Below are positions 60,301 through 64,000 of a stretch of 64,000 bases of DNA, piece after piece; the stretch's first letter is position 1, and each line of letters begins with the position of its first letter. The stretch is taken from contig NC_092580.1 in the NCBI RefSeq assembly GCF_037975245.1, forward strand, positions 13,293,501 through 13,357,500, given 5' to 3'. The stretch is from Apostichopus japonicus. Its lineage: Eukaryota; Echinodermata; Holothuroidea; Aspidochirotida; Stichopodidae. The notes beneath the pieces are model-generated. The model worked only from the letters and a program-made list of their open reading frames with translations. It was not told where the DNA came from and did not search any database. Both the position numbers and the translations under genes were made by a program.

Positions 60301-63300
60301 CATTATTTCATTCAGCGGGATATCATTAAGGAGAATTGGACATACGTATACGATAATTATTGAGCAAACGATATTGAGTAAAATTGTTTGATGTCTGTTC
60401 TATAAATTCTACTTTTTCGCGATTTGTACAAATTGCGCAGTTGAAGAATACAACAGGTCAAATTAGGTACTTTTTCTGTGATCGAGAACCTATTTTTTGA
60501 TTGCGTTAAAGCGGCAAGCTGGTAAACAAAGACTTTCAACTCACAGGAGGCAATTATCAATTATAATAACAGTACACAATTTCTGTTGACCACGAAGTTG
60601 GTTGCGTTCCATATCTAAGCTTAAATTAACACATTCTCATTACCAAAAGATTATCTAATAGAAATATACTTAGGCCAAAAATTCCACATTAATTTTATGG
60701 ATTCTCTTTTAACGTACGTTTAGAGCCTGTAGTAAGTAACCAAAGAAGACCGTCTGCCTTTCACGCCATGGACAACTCTTGGTCTGACAGCTAGTTATCC
60801 CCACCCCCATCTCCCAACCACCCGGTCCTTCTCTCTTTATTCCTGCTACCACCCCCCCCCCACACTTAAATGGTATGGCTCTTCTTTACATTTAAATACA
60901 CACTACTCGACAGGACCCCCCTTTTGAACATCTGTTACCCTCATCGAACAAAACCATTCTTTCTAAACAAAACAGAGTCTTTTCCCTCGTAAATTTTGCT
61001 TATAATTTTGGCTGTATTCCCTGAAGCTTAGGAAGGATTCCGCTGTATATAATTCACCCAAAACCAATATATATTCGTACTAATTACAGGTCCGAATACG
61101 GATGTACACAATTTATGTACAACTACAGTATATGTGCTTTTTTGTTGTTGCTTTGATTTGGTATTTGACCGTCATACTGTCGAATCTGAGAATGTAATGA
61201 CGTCATAAAACATTTAACGATGAGCTCAACATATTGCGCAATAACCTTCACCAAAGAAATATAACCTTTCATTCAAACATGAAATTGACGTATGTTACTC
61301 GAAATACTACAATTACTACTTTTTTTCCAGTAGTCGGTCTGTCCTGAATCGGTCTGCAAACAACTCAGACCTGTAAATCAGTGTTTTTCGAATTTCTGTA
61401 TACCAACAGCGCCATCACCAATGACGACTGTTTCGCCGATACTACCAGCCATGTGTTTATCAACCTGCAAACCTGGATACGCATTTGTCTGTGGTACAGA
61501 TGGTACTACGTATATGTCGGATTGTCATTTGAAGAAACTGGCCTGCCGCGCAGACATCGTTATAAGTATCCGACATCGAGGTGTATGTCAACCTTATTCA
61601 TCGAGGGTTGTTGGGGATACCGTCACGGTGTCGGTCCCAACCGGAAAACCGAATACCACTCCTACAGGTACATTGTACAGATATATATATATTATCTATA
61701 TTCTGAAACTATATTATATACGATAAACACTTTCTTATCAAGTCGAATAATTAACACAATATGCAGAGTCTCTAGTTTCCACGTGGTTTTGATGAAAGCT
61801 CGTAAGTTTGTCATCCATAGGTCTTTAAAGAAGCGCACAGGGCTGATATTTTGGCGGGAAAGTTTCGATAGAAATTGATATTTTAGCGCGATTACAAAAC
61901 GATGTCATTAGCTCGATTTCAAATATGAAGAAAGGGGCCAAAACTTTTGAAAATCTACTATTTTTTGTGAAACTTTAGTGTGTCGAACACGACATTGCAA
62001 AACTCATGAATAGTAACTCGAACAGCTACTTTAAAACGTTAATATGATCAACATCTGTAGAGACTGCAGGCAATTTGCGTGGACGTGAAATTATGTCATG
62101 ATTAATCTTGATAAATCTACCAAGATAAGTAAAGTGTTTTACGTCGAAATACCTCAAGTAAGGTGAGTCGATCGTACATCGCTTGGTTAAGTCTTGTAAA
62201 GTTTCCCATGCATGCTGTGAGACGTACATGACTGAGTATCCATGGAATGTAACACACGTCGATCTCATCCATCAAAACTAAGATATATTTCTTTTTTAAC
62301 TGCAAATCAAAATGTGTAATCAACACAGGTGAGTCGGGGACGGGGTGAGTTGCGGCGAATTCATTTAACATAAAATATCGTCCAGTAATACTGGTGCCTT
62401 CCTCTAGTCCTAGTCCTATACCATCACCAGTGAGATATTTAAACTTCTACTGCCATTTCCCTCTACTCTTCTAAATTCAGCTTCCACCCCGTCCGCTTCA
62501 CCCTTCTCTTTCCACCACACCCCACCCCTCCCCCTGACATCTCCTTTCTGTCTCTGTCTGGCTCCCTCCTTACAACTGAAGAGGACTCTATTGTCGCATT
62601 ACTGATGGTTCCATTGCCATTCTGCCCGAATTATTATTAGCACTGCCACTCACATACATAGACATACACACGTATACACGCATAGATGTTGAACTCTGTG
62701 TTAAATATAGTCAAAGTCACACTCGCCACGTGACAACGATCGTCAAAAAGTGAGTGTAGGTTAAAAACTTCCTGAATCGAATGAACAGTCGTTTGATAAA
62801 CAAAGAAAGAGAAAAGAATCCATCTATTGAATTATGAATGTCAATTGTAAAATATGCATCCTATTGTTTGATTGTTTATATTTTCGTTCATCATGTGATC
62901 ATGTATCGAACCTATACATGTACTTTATTTATGAATCACAACAAATATGTTGAAAAGGTCGCCTGTGGATTGATGCCAAGAACAGTAATATTATTTCCCC
63001 CCTCAGTCTTTCTATAGTGTATCGTTTCAAATACCACTAGCTGATGCTTTCCAGTAAGGATATACGGAAGGGATAAAAGAGTATGCTACGCTGTTTAGCA
63101 CATGCTACACCGTTGGCTACTGCCTGAGTTCTTTTTTATAATGTCTACTCAAGTCTACAGTATTACCACTGGCCATAGCTAAAGGGAGAGTTAAGGCACG
63201 TTCTCGTTCCAATAATTCTAAGGAAAGTCACCCTGCACCCACGATATAGTGTGGGCAGGGAAATCAAAGAACTATAGATCCACTTACGAGTCCATAGAGG

Positions 63301-64000
63301 TTTCTCAGGATACCAAATATCCAAGGAAATAATGTACCATCTCTAAATAATAGAGCGCCCTCTCTATAGAGGGCCATTTAAATAATAGAGCGCCCTCTAA
63401 AATTAGATTGGACTCCGTGAATCGTACCCGGAACAAAGACCAATTTATTAAAACAAAAGGACAGGTTTTCTAACAACGGCAAGATGAATATGCAGTGATT
63501 TATGCATACGGTAGCCTTAGCAAATCTTCCGACCCTTTCCCGTCCACCTCTTCACCTCTCTCCCTTTACTTTAATTGGTTTCAAAGATCTTATAAAGATT
63601 ATACATTTATAGCTTCGTATCACATATCTCAAAAGGAAAATGTCAACATCATAATCCAATACTCTGAACTGTCAAATGTGGTTCGTTACAATATTTTGCT
63701 GTAAATAGTAACGGTATATGTTGGCACGAGATGTGATTCTGTGTACTTTCACTTCCTTGATATTTCTGCGTATTCAGTAACCAGTGATGTAAATCCCTTC
63801 TCTGGTTATGTGGTGGGATTATCAGTATATCCTGCATTTTTCCTTCTTTTGGGAATGGAACAATGGGGGGAAGAGTGTCATTCCTGAAAGTAGGGAAGAA
63901 AGCAATTACCCGATAAACTTTTGCTTTAAAGATTTGTTTTTGTTAATTCTGTTTCATGTATTTCTTTCTTTGACAGACTGCAGGAGATGTACCAACTTGG
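50874..64000 (+). CDS. Secreted multi-Kazal-domain protein, 5' part of gene (continues beyond window)
   Basis: Five exons, all joined in phase 1: a signal-peptide exon, three exons each holding one Kazal-like domain, and the first 24 bases of another. Kazal domains are small disulfide-linked folds that inhibit serine proteases or serve as spacers in matrix proteins (follistatin, agrin). Each domain shows C..C, then (V/F)C(G/A)T-D-x-x-(T/K)-Y-x-(N/S)-(V/E/D)-C, then C and a final C. A Thr/Pro-rich linker follows domain 3. No transmembrane segment other than the leader is seen so far. Which protease, if any, is inhibited cannot be told, and I cannot name an orthologue. Confidence 0.88.
51001..51015 (+). 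promoter_or_regulatory. Tandem splice donors, 9 bases apart
   Basis: GTAAGT at 51001-51006 and again at 51010-51015. Use of either keeps the frame into exon 2 (Asn or Asp at the junction). Confidence 0.6.
51299..51371. repeat. TA microsatellite
   Basis: (TA)n with one C interruption, in intron 1 of the Kazal gene. Confidence 0.95.
54095..54170 (+). repeat. tRNA-like relic (SINE head)
   Basis: TAGATCAGTTGAAAGCTC resembles an A box and GGTTCGAATC (54148-54157) is a B box at usual spacing. Stems pair poorly. GGTTCGAAT(C/T)-C(C)GTTCTA wording is shared with the relic at 10085-10156, so both may be the same SINE family. Confidence 0.45.
54644..54772 (+). pseudogene. Second leader-like exon in Kazal gene intron 1 (decayed copy or alternative first exon)
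   Basis: A 42-codon ORF has a basic start (MKKKDKK from ATG 54656), a hydrophobic core (ILVLGLILLLLYYSL) and then RIQVNDKASSS. The last part recalls WIQVTHGKDLSS of exon 1, and the DNA GGATACAAGTCA is identical in both. A donor-like gtaaat follows at 54769 but in phase 2, which would not fit exon 2 (phase 1). A TATA-like TTTATATTT lies near 54576, and an 18-base unit TTTGTGACAGTCACGGAG is repeated twice just upstream. It may be a relic of a duplicated leader exon. Confidence 0.35.
56301..56561 (+). CDS. Kazal gene exon 2 (Kazal-like domain 1)
   Basis: Acceptor tctattacag; starts SCTQNSSEMEGKIQF, then CKYSFKECLIRN, KVCGTDGMKYRNVCFLKRQS C, and ISDSCL with a basic tail KKGRMKPRIVSS. The VCGTDG-x-x-Y-x-N-x-C core is diagnostic. 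The spacing before the core is longer than in classic inhibitors. Donor gtaagt, phase 1. The 2.7-kb intron holds a TGACGTCA site (56968) and poly-G runs (56610, 57900) but no recognised feature. Confidence 0.88.
59017..59265. repeat. Duplicated intronic block, copy A (before Kazal exon 3)
   Basis: Shares with 59700-59998 the ordered blocks ATGACATCAC-ATTTAC, TGACA-CTC-CAGACA, CTCTGTCATAA and TTGGGGTT-TG. Moderate divergence. Confidence 0.65.
59293..59490 (+). CDS. Kazal gene exon 3 (Kazal domain 2)
   Basis: Encodes AVSHDSHRQWCRRLENKGCR, PVCATDDRTYRNECAFWQVA, CRSQEYISIVHKGVCGQDH. All six cysteines of a Kazal domain are present in normal order. Acceptor cttcctccag, donor gtcagt, phase 1 both sides. 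The two shorter alternative-frame ORFs over it are shadows. Confidence 0.92.
59700..59998. repeat. Duplicated intronic block, copy B (after Kazal exon 3)
   Basis: Second copy of the 59017-59265 block, interrupted by a poly-G run at about 59894-59910. Confidence 0.6.
61410..61667 (+). CDS. Kazal gene exon 4 (Kazal domain 3 and Thr/Pro linker)
   Basis: Encodes APSPMTTVSPILPAMCLSTC, KPGYAFVCGTDGTTYMSDCH, LKKLACRADIVISIRHRGVC, then QPYSSRVVGDTVTVSVPTGK PNTTPT. The domain is compact and complete. The flanking Thr/Ser/Pro segments look like extended, possibly O-glycosylated linkers. Donor gtacat, phase 1. The longer +-strand ORF 61381-61878 is in another frame and has no Kazal pattern. The 2.3-kb intron has nothing recognised except a small repeat at 63345-63395. 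Confidence 0.92.
63345..63395. repeat. Short direct repeat AATAATAGAGCGCCCTCT
   Basis: Two copies of AATAATAGAGCGCCCTCT separated by a TATAGAGGGC inverted half, in intron 4 of the Kazal gene. Confidence 0.8.
63977..64000 (+). CDS. Kazal gene exon 5, cut by window edge
   Basis: A strong acceptor (tttctttctttgacag) is followed in phase 1 by DCRRCTNL. Two cysteines near the exon start are compatible with another Kazal or other Cys-rich module; too short to decide. Confidence 0.6.

Noticed and set aside
61381-61878. 165-codon ORF, the longest in the window
   Set aside because: It overlaps Kazal exon 4 in another frame, has no family pattern and runs into intron.

Overview
This is eukaryotic genomic DNA from an animal. 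Protein-coding sequence is broken into many short exons with canonical GT/AG borders and consistent phases, base composition is AT-rich, and the spaces between exons are full of simple repeats (TA tracts, poly-C/poly-G runs), minisatellites and short non-autonomous DNA transposons. The three recognisable genes (a Wnt16-type ligand, a USP19-type deubiquitinase and a multi-Kazal secreted protein) and the repeat style fit a marine invertebrate deuterostome. An echinoderm is my best guess, but no single feature proves it.

Layout, all genes on the + strand. (1) 643-8430: the last two coding exons of a Wnt16-like gene, with the 5' exons outside the window. Its 7.0-kb intron carries a 2.26-kb inverted-repeat element built of GGTAAA/TTTACC arrays, a nested SINE-like sequence and a small signal-peptide-like ORF. 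(2) 8431-16600: intergenic DNA with two hAT-like MITEs, a tRNA-like relic and diverged TGACC-rich repeats. (3) 16604-39838: an essentially complete USP19 orthologue in 24 coding exons (about 1,172 codons): two CS/p23 domains, a split USP catalytic domain with Cys and His visible, a ubiquitin-like insert, a MYND zinc finger and an acidic C-terminus without the membrane anchor of the long human isoform. Its introns hold several tandem and dispersed repeats and a 2.1-kb hAT-like element. (4) 39839-50776: a gene-poor 11-kb spacer with a MITE that has perfect 8-bp target duplications and a long TA tract. (5) 50777-64000: TATA box, signal-peptide exon and three Kazal-domain exons plus the start of a fourth downstream exon of a secreted multi-Kazal protein that continues past the right edge. 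All of its introns are phase 1, the usual signature of module shuffling.

The genes show no sign of acting together. Wnt16 is a secreted ligand, USP19 is a cytosolic or ER-associated deubiquitinase linked to protein quality control, and the Kazal protein is probably an extracellular protease inhibitor or matrix protein. There is no operon, CRISPR array, rRNA or convincing functional tRNA. The most unusual items are the GGTAAA/TTTACC element, a repeat that triplicates a pyrimidine-rich splice-acceptor region in front of a USP19 exon, two perfect tandem splice donors in the Kazal gene, a decayed-looking second signal-peptide exon in the same gene, and a duplicated block flanking one Kazal exon. 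All calls come from reading the sequence by eye; no alignment or database search was run.
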